Under the pieces are notes generated by a model that saw only the letters and a list, made by a program, of their open reading frames with translations, did no database searches and was not told where the DNA came from. A stretch of DNA of 64,000 nucleotides, taken from positions 625,944 through 689,943 of the forward strand of contig RPFO01000041.1 of assembly GCA_009746045.1 (NCBI GenBank). Reading direction: 5' to 3'. The translations under genes and the position numbers were made by a program. Below, piece by piece: positions 1 to 10,112 of the stretch; the stretch's first letter is position 1; each line of letters begins with the position of its first letter. The DNA is from Mesostigma viride. Its lineage: Eukaryota; Streptophyta; Mesostigmatophyceae; Mesostigmatales; Mesostigmataceae.

Positions 1-97
1 TTTGAGCCGGAACACGATTTTGGTGAGATTGGTCGGGGGTCGCGGAACGACCGACGAGGTGGTGGTAGTCGGTGGGTCAGAAATCTTCAGTGGTATC

Positions 98-1069
98 ATT
101 TGCGCAGCAACTCGTCAGCAGAGCTTGTGAGCTCCTGGTCCTTGCCGGCTGGAATGACCCTAGGCTGCTGGCTAGCAACCTTTATCCTCACACCAGGCCT
201 ACGACCCTCGATAGGTTCGCCACTCGTCGTGACGACCAAGGTTCGTGTGTGAAGACGCTCGTTGCCTCGTTGAGCCTCGAGCTATATGCAACCTCGTTCC
301 ATCCTTGTTCCTCGGTCATGAGCAACGCTGGGCAACGCTACATTGCCAGAGCCTCGTATCGCTGCCTTGCATCCTCGTTGCAGGCAGCATACAGGAATCT
401 CTGGCTATCCTGTGTCTAGGACAGCACAGGACCTGCCACAGTCCTGCAAGGACTTACATCCTTGCAGACCTGCTGGCTGGTTACTGGCTTCTACTAGCCA
501 CAGTACCGTTGAGCCCTCAGTACACTGTGTCCCAGTCACGTGAGAGTCCAGGCTAAGCCTGTGCAGGCACGGCCTGCCACGTGTCCTGTCCACTATGCCC
601 TGAGTGTGCCCCGCCCTCGCCCACCGGTCGGCAGTACTTCGGGACTTGATAACTTTCTAGTCCCTTGTCTGTTCTAGGCGGTTGACACGGCGTTGGAAAG
701 GTCTCCTCAACCTGCATCCATCTAGCACATTGGTGCCCCAATATGCTAACTCCAACCCTTTCTTGTTTTGGAGCTTGGACCAGCCTGAGAACCTATCAGC
801 CACTGTCCCCACAAGCCTTCAGACATCTGATCCCTCCCAGAGACCAGACCTGCCTTTTCTTTTGGAACCTGAGGTGCCTCCAAATATTAGCTAGGCCTGC
901 TCATTGGTTCAAAGGTTGCCCTCTGACCCACATGACATCCCAACCCTTTCTTTGGGAACCTGGTGTAGATTAAAGTTAGGTCTTCACTTAGTCAGAGGAG
1001 TTTGGATAGAGGAGTCCATGAACGTACTATTGTGAGTTCCTGGTCATCCAGTTATCACAGGCGCCCGTT
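98..1069 (-). repeat. 3' LTR of copia element 1
   Basis: Positions 98-751 are repeated almost exactly, in the same orientation, at 7843-8496 on the other side of the gag-pol unit. The remaining part (752-1069) is the U3-like part in element sense. It matches the U3 of element 3 in its order of motifs, including two CCAACCCTTTCTT boxes at 752 and 940. The element-sense ends are AACGGGCGCC at 1069 and AAAT at 98, placed by comparison with element 3, where both LTRs are present. No TG...CA ends are seen. Positions 1-97 are unassigned flank. Confidence 0.75.
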
Positions 1070-1172
1070 CATATGGCGCCCGCCACGGAGCCTCCTTTAT
1101 CTTTTAAATCCTTCCAAAGACTGAGAGAGCCCTGACAAATGTTAGCCAACACATGGGGAGCCCATGTCCTCA

Positions 1173-1266
1173 CTGAGGATAAACTCAGGATTCATACATG
1201 CCAGGCTGAGGTCAGCTGGGGAATCGAACCCCACCCCATATCCTCCAGGTTTGGATCAGCTCCTGG
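1173..1266 (-). ncRNA. tRNA T-arm-like structure, 3' UTR of copia element 1
   Basis: In element sense there is a CCAGG/CCTGG stem, then a perfect T-arm-like hairpin at 1233-1217 (stem TGGGG/CCCCA, loop TTCGATT), then a CTGAG/CTCAG hairpin. The T-arm also fits a Pol III B box (GGTTCGANTCC). Elements 2 and 3 carry the same three hairpins at the same place, with compensatory changes. No complete acceptor stem or D arm is seen, so this is tRNA-like rather than a tRNA gene. The rest of 1070-1687 is 3' untranslated sequence with no other recognised feature. Confidence 0.55.
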
Positions 1267-1687
1267 AACTGAGCATCACAAACAACAAGACATGACAATA
1301 ACAAGATTATGTTTTATTATAAAGGAGTATAACCCATAGTGAGGCCCCTGGCAACCACGTCCAACATGGTCACACAACCAGGGATTTTATTAGCATGCAA
1401 CAGGTTGGTTACAGAGAATATATACAAATGTACAGCAACCTGTTAGAGCCAACACTTGGGCTGCCCTTGCAGGGTCCATTCCATGAAGACCCAAGGCCCA
1501 TTACAAAGTCCTTAAGACTCTTCTGCAGCTCCATGACAGAGCCAGGCGAAATTCTCAGCCAGGGGAGTGACTCCACCCTGACCCCTGTCCAGCAGAGTGT
1601 GTCTGAACTCTGAAGGACCTGCTGTCAGCCACCACGTGGCTGCCCAGCCCACTGGGATGCCTCCCACCTAGAGCAAGGCTGTTTGGT

Positions 1688-4600
1688 CTACTCTGGCCCT
1701 CCCCCCTTGGAGGCCATGAGCCCACGAAGCAAAGGGTATTGCAGCTCAGCCTTCTCCTCCAGCTTGGTGAGAGCATCTGCAGGGTTGTCCACGCCAGCCA
1801 CATGTTCAATGTTAGCTAAGCAAGACATTTCCTTGAGCAACAAATAATCAAGGTCCCTGCTCCTGGCCAGCTGCCTGTGCACAAACTGCACCATGCCCAT
1901 GCTGTCAGTTCTTACCAGTGTGTGCATCTGCAACCGACAGGAAGCCACTTGACATAGCTGGTAAAATAGCTCCCTCAAGTAAAGAGCAGTATGAAGCCCT
2001 TCACAGATTGCCCTGCACTCAGCAATGTCACTGCTGGGAGTTACCCTGTTCTGCAACCGACTGTACCAGCAGACCAGAGAGGACTGTTCCTGCACCAGGG
2101 ATATTAATGCTGCTGCACGGCCCCTGACCTCTGTGACCTTCCTACTATCCATAGAACTGTCCACATAGAGCATCATGTCAAAAGGCCTGTACAAATCCAA
2201 AGGACCCAGCATGAGAGGGGGAGACATGCGAACAGCCTCTACCACTCTCTCAGCACCCACCTCAACCAGTTGGGAATCGGTCAACCGACTCAGTACCAAC
2301 AGGTCAGGAGCACAAATGCTGGCCAGCCATGCCAACATACCTCGTATTGTTGCACATCTGGCCTGGGTGATGGGCTCCTGCAAGGCATCTATGATCTGCT
2401 GAGGATAATCCTTACCACCCTCCAGCTGGATGGACCATGTACCCTGCTGATGGACCAAGGTCGCCTGCATTCCACAAAACACCATGGGCTCATTCTCAAC
2501 CATGTACTGGATCTTACCCAGTTCAAACCGTTTCTGGATCCTGGCCAGAGTCAACTCTTGCCAAGTGGGATGGCCCAGGAGATGCAGATCATCACCATGC
2601 AGGGAGGCAAACGCTGGCAGCCCCTCATAGCTACCCTGAAACAGACAAGGATCAACTGGAGAGACTGAGAGACCACAGACAGACCTGAGGTACTTCTCCA
2701 AGCTCTTCCTCCAGATGATGGGACTCGATCTAAGGCCTTCCACGCCTTTGAGAATCCTCAAATACCTCGTCTTCAGCTCTGCCCTCCACACTGCAGGCAC
2801 CTTAACAAAGAAAGGGGGTATTGTGCGCCAAGTATCCTGTGCTTCCTGCTGATCACCCTTAAGAAAAGCCCTCTTGAAATCTACCAACACAGAGCTATAG
2901 GGTATCCCCTTCTGCAGAAAAGACAAGTAAATGCACAACAAAATCCTCCATGTATCATGCAGCATCCCTGGTGTGTAAAGCTCCTCATCTGCTAACTGTC
3001 CAGTGCCATGGTACTCAGTCACAACTGGTCTAACATGTGGCACCTGCACGCCATCTACCTCCTTGAGCTTGAGGACAAACATCAATCTGAGCAGCTGGTG
3101 ATCCTCAGGGAGGACATCCACAGGCTCTGCACAGTTGGCAACTATCCACTCATGCCCAGAAGCAACAAAGCCAAGAGTCCATGCCTTAGCCATCTTGGGG
3201 CTTTGCATCATCTCCACTAGCTTGCGCCAAGGTACAGGACTCGTTCCTGGGATCTGGTACCTCTGCACACCCAACTCACGTGGGTCAAACGTAGTAGGGA
3301 GGATCAGCAGGTCCCCAGCAATGGGCTCCTTTGTATCAGGACCCTCTGCCTCTAGACCCCTCACAGCCCTTACAGCCACACTAAGACCCTGGGAGTAGCG
3401 ATATCTCTGCAAGGGAAGGCGGCCCTGCCCTTCTAATGCTAGCTCCTCAGAGGATATCCTCACCCCTGGTAAGCACAAGAAGTTCTGACCTAGAATGGCA
3501 GGCCCCTGATACCCTTCAACCACACTGAACGTGGTGGGCACCCCCAGGATAGGCACACTCACTTCTCCCAAGATCTTCATGGACACATTCCCAGAGAAAT
3601 CAGACACAGCTAGGCAGCTAGGGGATGACCACTGCAAGCCTGCAGCATCCTCTACCCTTAGAATGGACACCTGTGAGTTGGTATCCACTTCTAGTGCTGG
3701 TGCCCCACATGACCCCCATCCCGTGAGCTTAGATACCTTGGGATCACGCTTGCTGTTCTGCAGAGCTCGAATGATGTCCGCCATAAGCAGCCCCCTGGAC
3801 TGTGGTGCAGCCCTGGCCACCTCTGGCCTTGTGACAGACGTCTCAGCAGACTCCTGCTCACCCTCATCCATCCAGGACAGACCATAATCCAAGCATGGTG
3901 GGTTAGCATCTGCTGCCTGGCTCTCATCCTGCTCATCTCCCTCCAAGGGAGGATCAGGGCCGTCTTCAGGCCAGATTGCAGTTGGCCTTCTCTCCTTGAC
4001 GTGAGCCCAGGATAGCCTGTACACGTGCTTGGGATTACTCTCCAAAGCCACCAGACAAGAATGGTTAGCTTCCTCAACATGGGTTACCTGCCCATCTTGC
4101 CACTTGCCACGCTTGCCTGGTAATGACGGTTCCTTCCACATCCTGACCCTCAGTCCCACCTGGGGCCTCAGCATTTTCCAACCCTTGTCCTTACGCCTCA
4201 ATCTGGAAAACACCCTGTCTGCCTTCTTCAGGCAGGCTGCCACCACGTCCTGTGATAGCATACCAAACTGCAATGCCAGGGGAGAGACTGCCACACCATC
4301 ATAGTAATAGGTTACCCTGTGGTTAAGCTGCTCCTCAATCCCCTTACACCAAGCTGCTTTCTCTAGAGCTGATGCCACAACAGGCACACTCCTAGCTGCT
4401 AGCACCACTGTTTTTACTTCACGTATAGATCTCTCTACAGCTCCCTGCTGCCCATGGCATTCCCTAGGGACCACTACCAACTTACAAGGAAGCTGGTCAG
4501 CCAGCTTGATCAAGCAGTCAAACTGCAAGTCAGCTTGCACCTTGGTGTACACCCCAAAGCCTGGCAACAAAGACTGGAGACCCATCAACAGCTGATGCTC

Positions 4601-5281
4601 CTGCATTCCAGGAAGAATGGTCAGCAACCTATATCTGCTAAACCTATCCACCCCCACCAACAGATACATGCCCCTGATGTGTTGGATGTCCACCTGGATA
4701 TCCCCCCGCTCTCTAGCAGGTTCTCTGGCATGGGACTGTGGGAGGCGAACAGCATTCTCCTGACAGACACAATTCTGAGCAGCTGCACTGCAGGCCTCTA
4801 GCAAAGGCTCCTTGCCAATCTTCCAAGCAAACATCTCTGCCTGCTTAGAGTGACCAAAGATATGGTGTAGAGTGTTTCCAGCCTGAGCATAGCTCAACCC
4901 CCTGTCAGCCTGGCTGCACAGAGAGGAACGTGACAAAGACTGTGTGCTTGGGATAGCACGACCCACCTGCTGTTCTCTTGCTCCAGGGACCTCCTCCAAG
5001 GTAGCTCGGCTCCCAGAGCCAGCCCCGGTTCCCACAGAAGCTGCAGGTCCTTCCAGTCTGGCGGCTTGACTCCCAGAGTCAACCCCAACAACTGGAGACC
5101 CTGCACCTGCCACAGGCACAGGGAATTCCACTGCTGCAGCAGCGTTATTGCAATCATTGAGTGGAAGCACCTCATCATTCCCAACCCCTTGCTGCTGCAC
5201 AAGAGGGACACCCCCATTACTATGTACAACTGTTCGTCCCACTAGGGGTGATTGACTATTTACAGGGGACAACATCTCAAG
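1688..5281 (-). CDS. pol: Ty1/copia-type pol of element 1 (integrase, retropepsin-like domain, RT, RNase H)
   Basis: Long uninterrupted polyprotein frame, in phase with the upstream gag and separated from it by one TGA. From the ATG at 5275 it is 1195 residues. Order of domains: an integrase zinc region starting HHIFGH with three later Cys; the integrase core with VDIQHIRG, ADLQFD and GAVERS as the D, D and E motifs; a basic integrase C-terminal region; a retropepsin-like segment with EVDTNS and AILGQNFL; RT with DFKRAFLKGD and HGDDLHL; RNase H with YVDSS, SDIAECRA, RTDSMG and DNPADALTK. Integrase before RT is copia order, but the protease normally precedes integrase. A DSGS near the N-terminus is not shared by elements 2 and 3. 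The frame looks intact, so this copy may be young. Confidence 0.9.
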   Translation of the reverse strand, partial: LEMLSPVNSQSPLVGRTVVHSNGGVPLVQQQGVGNDEVLPLNDCNNAAAAVEFPVPVAGAGSPVVGVDSGSQAARLEGPAASVGTGAGSGSRATLEEVPGAREQQVGRAIPSTQSLSRSSLCSQADRGLSYAQAGNTLHHIFGHSKQAEMFAWKIGKEPLLEACSAAAQNCVCQENAVRLPQSHAREPARERGDIQVDIQHIRGMYLLVGVDRFSRYRLLTILPGMQEHQLLMGLQSLLPGFGVYTKVQADLQFDCLIKLADQLPCKLVVVPRECHGQQGAVERSIREVKTVVLAARSVPVVASALEKAAWCKGIEEQLNHRVTYYYDGVAVSPLALQFGMLSQDVVAACLKKADRVFSRLRRKDKGWKMLRPQVGLRVRMWKEPSLPGKRGKWQDGQVTHVEEANHSCLVALESNPKHVYRLSWAHVKERRPTAIWPEDGPDPPLEGDEQDESQAADANPPCLDYGLSWMDEGEQESAETSVTRPEVARAAPQSRGLLMADIIRALQNSKRDPKVSKLTGWGSCGAPALEVDTNSQVSILRVEDAAGLQWSSPSCLAVSDFSGNVSMKILGEVSVPILGVPTTFSVVEGYQGPAILGQNFLCLPGVRISSEELALEGQGRLPLQRYRYSQGLSVAVRAVRGLEAEGPDTKEPIAGDLLILPTTFDPRELGVQRYQIPGTSPVPWRKLVEMMQSPKMAKAWTLGFVASGHEWIVANCAEPVDVLPEDHQLLRLMFVLKLKEVDGVQVPHVRPVVTEYHGTGQLADEELYTPGMLHDTWRILLCIYLSFLQKGIPYSSVLVDFKRAFLKGDQQEAQDTWRTIPPFFVKVPAVWRAELKTRYLRILKGVEGLRSSPIIWRKSLEKYLRSVCGLSVSPVDPCLFQGSYEGLPAFASLHGDDLHLLGHPTWQELTLARIQKRFELGKIQYMVENEPMVFCGMQATLVHQQGTWSIQLEGGKDYPQQIIDALQEPITQARCATIRGMLAWLASICAPDLLVLSRLTDSQLVEVGAERVVEAVRMSPPLMLGPLDLYRPFDMMLYVDSSMDSRKVTEVRGRAAALISLVQEQSSLVCWYSRLQNRVTPSSDIAECRAICEGLHTALYLRELFYQLCQVASCRLQMHTLVRTDSMGMVQFVHRQLARSRDLDYLLLKEMSCLANIEHVAGVDNPADALTKLEEKAELQYPLLRGLMASKGGGPE

Positions 5282-5284
5282 TCA
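5282..5284 (-). promoter_or_regulatory. in-frame UGA between gag and pol, readthrough candidate (element 1)
   Basis: Gag ends in TGA, and the next codons CTT GAG ATG continue in the same frame into pol with no further stop. UGA followed by CU is close to the established UGA-CUA leaky-stop context. Elements 2 and 3 have TGA CTA at the same place. Readthrough would make the Gag-Pol fusion at a low ratio to Gag. Restart at the ATG at 5275 is the alternative. Confidence 0.65.
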
Positions 5285-6630
5285 TGGCTTACCCACCTGG
5301 CCAGAGCCTGCTCCAGCAGACTTGGCCTGGTCTGGGCAGTCACGTCGCCAATGACCCGTCCTGCCACATCCAAAGCACTTGTCATCCTTCCCAGCAGCAG
5401 CCTTCTTCAGGCCACCCTGGTTCTGGCTGCTCTGACTGGCCTGGGTGCCCTGGCCCTGGCTCTTGCCTTGCCCTTGGCCACCCTTGTTCTGCTGACCACC
5501 CTGGTGACCACCAGCCTGCTGCTGACCCTTGCCTTTGGATCCCTGCTGCTGGCCCTTGCCACCCTGGTTACCATTCTGCCTGCGCCTGTTAGCCCTCTGA
5601 CGCCTACTAGGTCTGGTTTCTCCCTGAGCACCCTGCCCAGGGGCGTCACCATGGACCTGATGAGCGGAGGCTGAAGGGGCACCAGTCACCTGGATTGCCT
5701 TGCAAGCAGCATTGTCAGATGGACGGATATTGAAAATAACCTTTTGCAAGGCTGGCCACGTCCCATCTGTCTGATCAGCAAACATCCTAGCTGCATTTCT
5801 CCCATCCACACTCAGCCCCATGCGATCCAGGAAGTAATCTGCCACTGCTCTATCAGTCAGATTGAAGCCATGCTTGGCCCCCTTCTCCCTGATGCGTGTG
5901 AGCCGCTGCAGCTCCTCAGCTATTGTGCCCTTGATCTCAAAGGTATCATAGCTGAGCTTATAGTGATTAGTGAGGTTGAGTACCTTATCAGAAAACTCCT
6001 GACGTAGGCCCTCTAGGAACTGAGACCAAGTCAGCTTGTCCTTGACAGCCTGCCTAGCCTTGTCCCTCACCCTCTCACTTGAATCCCTATTAGTCGTGGA
6101 TGTGTGGAATACCTGCACAAGGTTGACAGTGGGATCTACAGAGCATGAAACTAGCTCCATATCCTCCAACCACTTGTCTAGCTCTTCCTGTCCCACAGGA
6201 GGCTTGAGAGGCTTCTGGCCATTCATCACAGCCACAGCACTCATATGAGGTCTAGTCCCAGGCAAAGCACGAGGGTCACTGCCAATGACAGCAGCTCCTA
6301 CTGGTGCTAATGGCGCAGGAACATGAGCTGCAGGAACACCAGACGGAGGCACACATGGTCTCTTACCAGGTGCTTGCCGTTCAGCATCATTCTGGCCCTC
6401 CCCCGTCAGCACCACGCCGTCGGTTGGCCACCCTGCACGCTCCTCCCCTTGTGCCACCTCTTTCCTCTTCCGGTTGGACGCCCTCCTGCCATTGACGCCC
6501 TCTGCCGTTGGGATTGCCTGTCCCTCTGGCACGACGTTGGCGGGGCCTCCCGTGTCTGCCCTTGCCTCACCCCCGCCATCCCCCGCTCCCGCCCCGCTCC
6601 CGCTGCCGCCCCGCGCGTGTTACGAAGCAT
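5282..6630 (-). CDS. gag: gag of copia element 1 (nucleocapsid zinc knuckle)
   Basis: Capsid/nucleocapsid protein of the retroelement. The ATG at 6630 aligns with the gag start of elements 2 and 3 and follows a TATA-like stretch. A shift to the -1 frame is needed between about 6600 and 6535, in a G-rich stretch; the main frame then runs from about 6532 to the TGA at 5282. Its core contains the block LEDMELV, which is shared with the other two elements. The C-terminus is Gly/Gln-rich and ends with one CCHC zinc knuckle (CFGCGRTGHWRRDC). The shift may be a mutation or a sequencing error. Element 2 also needs a -1 shift near its N-terminus, but element 3 does not. Confidence 0.8.
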
Positions 6631-6692
6631 TATAGAATACCACAGAAAACACACGCAGATATGGCCGCTGGAACCCACTCAGGCTCACGCAC

Positions 6693-7819
6693 TTACTCCA
6701 GACGAGGCCGCCTCCTGGCTTGCACTCGCCTGCCCCTCCTCACGGTCTGGACGCTGCTCAACACCCTCAGCAACCGTGTGGCTGCTGCTGCCTCTGCGAC
6801 AATCTGGAGGTCTGGGTTAAACTCTCCCAGCACGCAGGTCACAGGTCGCCCGTCTTCCTTGCGTTCGACTGGATGTTGTGTCTCGCCTGGGTTGCGATGC
6901 CAAGCAAGATTGCGCACCCACCGCTTACCGCCGCCGACAAGCTCGTTCTGCTCGCCTCGGCCGTAACGGTCGTACTCGTGAGTCGCCTCACGAGGGATAT
7001 GCAGATCAGCTCTCTGCCTTGCCTCGTAGGTCTCGGTAGTGCCGTCGCCCTCGTTTATCTGCTGGGCTGAGCGCTTGACGGAGCCCTCTGGCTTGTCAGT
7101 CCACTCAAAATGGACGTCTTCAGGCGTCTTCTCGACCCCTGTGACAATCTCCACCTCCGGACCCCACGCAGTGGTGGTTTCCGGCCTCGGTGTATCAAGC
7201 CTGGAGTACACTCCGAAAGGCTGCGTGGTAATATAGAACCTGTCTGCGTACCCTCTCGACTCTTGCAAAAGGACAGCAACAAGATTCTCAATGGTTTGGG
7301 CAAATACCTCCGCCGTGCTCCAAGGATTCACCGTCTCCCGAGCACGCGCGTTCCGGATGATGTCGGCGTCTGGTACCCCCTCTCCTAGCACTGCTGTCGC
7401 CACCCAGTGGTTGAACAGTCTGGTGCTGCCGAGCGCTGTTGCCACGATCTGGCTAAGCGCCTCCCTGGCAAGGTCGAGACCGGCAAGCGTGATATGGGCG
7501 CCCTGATAAGCGACCTCCACACGATTAGCAGTTTCAGCTAGCGCGTCCGAATGCGCACCAACTCTTCCACCGCCACTCGCCCCGTCTCACCTGGAGAAAT
7601 CACGACGCGAGCCCGTTGTATAATCGGGTCCGCCGCCGCTGGCCTGTTGCCTCCCCCACTCACCGCCACCCACCCCTCTTCTGCCAAGTGCCTCGCTACG
7701 TAGGCCGCTTGCACGAATGTTGGAGCGTTTGCTTGGTTACGGTAGGGGAAAAACGCTTGCGCGTCTCTCTGCTCGTTCGCCTCACCAGCACCGTGGCTGC
7801 TTGACGATGAACCAGACAT
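6693..7819 (-). CDS. extra 5' ORF of copia element 1, unknown function
   Basis: An ORF between the 5' LTR and gag, on the element's coding strand, that ends 62 nt before the gag ATG. The chosen start is the ATG at 7819 (MSGSSSSS), just inside the LTR end. One frameshift near 7540-7560 splits it. The protein is clearly related to the ORF at the same place in element 3: shared blocks include ADRFYITTQPFGVYSRLDTP against ADRVFITLNPFSIYTSRDTP, and RWVRNLA against RWIRDYA. No membrane segment, signal peptide, zinc finger or known catalytic motif is visible. Conservation in two diverged copies argues for selection on a protein. Function is unknown; an envelope-like role is not supported. Confidence 0.65.
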
Positions 7820-7842
7820 GAAAGCGTGGAAGCAATAGTACG

Positions 7843-8496
7843 ATTTGCGCAGCAACTCGTCAGCAGAGCTTGTGAGCTCCTGGTCCTTGCCGGCTGGAAT
7901 GACCCTAGGCTGCTGGCTAGCAACCTTTATCCTCACACCAGGCCTACGACCCTCGATAGGCTCGCCACTCGTCGTGACGACCAAGGTTCGTGTGTGAAGA
8001 CGCTCGTTGCCTCGTTGAGCCTCGAGCTATATGCAACCTCGTTCCATCCTTGTTCCTCGGTCATGAGCAACGCTGGGCAACGCTACATTGCCAGAGCCTC
8101 GTATCGCTGCCTTGCATCCTCGTTGCAGGCAGCATACAGGAATCTCTGGCTATCCTGTGTCTAGGACAGCACAGGACCTGCCACAGTCCTGCAAGGACGT
8201 ACATCCTTGCAGACCTGCTGGCTGGTTACTGGCTTCTACTAGCCACAGTACCGTTGAGCCCTCAGTACACTGTGTCCCAGTCACGTGAGAGTCCAGGCTA
8301 AGCCTGTGCAGGCACGGCCTGCCACGTGTCCTGTCCACTATGCCCTGAGTGTGCCCCGCCCTCGCCCACCGGTCGGCAGTACTTCGGGACTTGATAACTT
8401 TCTAGTCCCTTGTCTGTTTTAGGCGGTTGACACGGCGTTGGAAAGGTCTCCTCAACCTGCATCCATCTAGCACATTGGTGCCCCAATATGCTAACT
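7843..8496 (-). repeat. 5' LTR of copia element 1, R-U5 only
   Basis: Nearly identical to 98-751 of the 3' LTR, but it ends at the motif AATATGCTAACT with no U3, and continues directly into the inverted element 2. In element 3 a separate partial LTR copy ends at the same motif. That shared end may be the transcription start (R start). In element sense the LTR ends in AAAT and is followed by CGTACTA; element 3 has CGTATTA there. Confidence 0.7.
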
Positions 8497-8497
8497 G

Positions 8498-8704
8498 TAT
8501 CGCCGTGGCAGTGCGCCTAGACTGCCGGTAGAGCAGACAGCAGCCGGGAGGCCGGTGAGCCGTGTGCTAGGTCCTTACAACGCAGAGGAGGTCCGCTCAG
8601 TTCCACGCGTGGGGACACCGGTGGCACGCACAGCGCAGGAGCGTGAGGAGGAGGCAGTAGCTGGAGAGCAGCCAGCGGCTTCTTCAGGCAGCACCAGCGC
8701 TTGA
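8498..8704 (+). pseudogene. C-terminal remnant of the extra 5' ORF, copia element 2
   Basis: An open frame of 68 codons ends in TGA at 8702-8704, 53 nt before the gag ATG. Its Glu/Ala/Ser-rich end (AVAGEQPAASSGSTSA) resembles the end of the element 3 protein (APVAGEASSENEA). Everything upstream is missing, because the element is joined here to the LTR of element 1. The element therefore lacks its 5' LTR and most of this ORF. Confidence 0.5.
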
Positions 8705-8757
8705 GCCTGTTCTTCCTTGTCTATCGCCTGTTTTGTTTTGCCATCCCACTGTATATA

Positions 8758-10112
8758 ATGCCTCGTGGCAAACCGGGAGACGGCGACAAGGGCGAGATGG
8801 AGGCACCGGCTGGGGAGAGCCAGGAGCCTCGGCAAGACAAGGAGCAGCTGGTGGGGGAGGCGATCCCAGCCAGCGACGGCGATGGGGGAAAGAGACCAGG
8901 CAGCAAGAGACGGCACGAAGACTCGGTGGAGGAGGCGCGCAAGGCGCGGGCGCTAGGGCATCTGATGCAATAACGGTGGCGAATGGGCAACCAGCCGTGG
9001 AGAAGCGTAAGAGGGACACCTCCGCTGACGGCAATGGTAAGAGGCCTCATGTGGATGTGCTCTCCCCTGTGCTTGCTGGCCCAAGTGGCGTTGTTGCTGT
9101 GACACCCACTGTGATGGAGCCGGTGAAAGCGCTGCCAGGGTCGAGACCTCACATGAGTGCAGTCACTCTTATGAATGGACAAAAGCCTCTTAACCCACCA
9201 CTAGCACAGGAAGCTCTAGACAAGTGGCTAGAGGACATGGAGCTGGTTGTGCTCTCCGTGGACCCCACTGTCAACCTAGTGCAAGTGTTTCACTCGTCCA
9301 CGTGCAACAGGGACTCGTCAGATCGTGTCAGGGAAAAGGCTAGGACTGCTGTCAAGGATAAGCTAACCTGGGCACAGTTCCTGGATGGGTTGAGGGAGGA
9401 GTTCTCTGACAAGGTTCTCAAACTCACCAACTACTATAAACATCAGTATGACACCTTTGAGATAGTGGGTCCTGTGGCAGAGGAATGGGCTAGGCTCAAC
9501 CGTATCAGGGACAAGGGGGCCAAGTATGGCTTCCTGGTCACAGATAGGGCCTTGGCAGACTATTTCCTGGACCGTATGGGTTTGAGTGTGGATGGGAGGA
9601 ACAGTGCCCGCATGTTTCTTAACCAGACTGATGGCTCCTTGCGTGCTCTGGAGCTTGTAATCCTCAGCATAAGGAAGCCAGATCCTGCCTGCAAAGCTAT
9701 CCAGTCCCATGGCAGCAATGCCACCTCCGCTGTGCAGGGCCAAGGTGATGTCCCCGGGTACCCAGCCCGTGATGGGGCAAGGCCCAACAAGCGTAAGCGC
9801 TTCAGGCGTCAGAGGCAAGGGGCTCAGGGTGGCAAGGGTGCAGGTTCCCAAGGAGGGGTTGGGAGCCAGCAAGCTGGTGGTCAGCAGGGTAAGGGTGGCC
9901 AAGGGCAAGGCAAGGGCCAAGCTCAAGGCAACCAGGGCAAGCAGGGTGGACAGTCTCAGGGAGGCCAGGGGAAGCCTGGCAAGGGTGGGGCTGGGTCTGG
10001 GAAGAAGGGTGGAGCATGTTTTGTGTGTGGCAAGGAAGGTCACTGGCGTCGTGAGTGTCCTGACAGGAAGGCCAAGCCTGCTGGGGCAGGGGGCCAGTCT
10101 GGGCAGCAGTGA
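8758..10112 (+). CDS. gag: gag of copia element 2 (nucleocapsid zinc knuckle)
   Basis: The start is the ATG at 8758 (MPRGKPG), which aligns with MPRR of element 3 and follows TATATA. A -1 shift near 8950-8967 is needed to reach the main frame. That frame carries the conserved core (LEDMELV, VDPTVNLVQVFHSS, FLDRMGLSVDGRN), a Lys/Arg-rich stretch, a Gly/Gln-rich tail and one CCHC knuckle (CFVCGKEGHWRREC). It ends at TGA 10110-10112, with pol continuing in frame. The shift suggests a damaged copy, although the rest of the frame is intact. Confidence 0.82.
10110..10112 (+). promoter_or_regulatory. in-frame UGA CUA between gag and pol, readthrough candidate (element 2)
   Basis: The sequence is CAG CAG TGA CTA ACA, and the frame then stays open through all of pol. 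UGA CUA is the context established for efficient stop-codon readthrough in eukaryotes. No ATG follows in this frame until well inside pol, so restart at an AUG is less likely than readthrough. Confidence 0.7.

Noticed and set aside
72-560. Open frames within the LTR (and their copies at 7826-8301)
   Set aside because: They lie inside a repeat that functions as an LTR and show no recognisable protein.
4900-5100. VDSGS in the N-terminal part of pol of element 1 as the protease active site
   Set aside because: It is absent from elements 2 and 3 at the same place and lacks the rest of a retropepsin, whereas the later DTN region is present in all three.
5161-6820. Plus-strand open frames opposite gag and pol of element 1
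   Set aside because: Antisense shadows of a coding region with strong protein similarity on the other strand.
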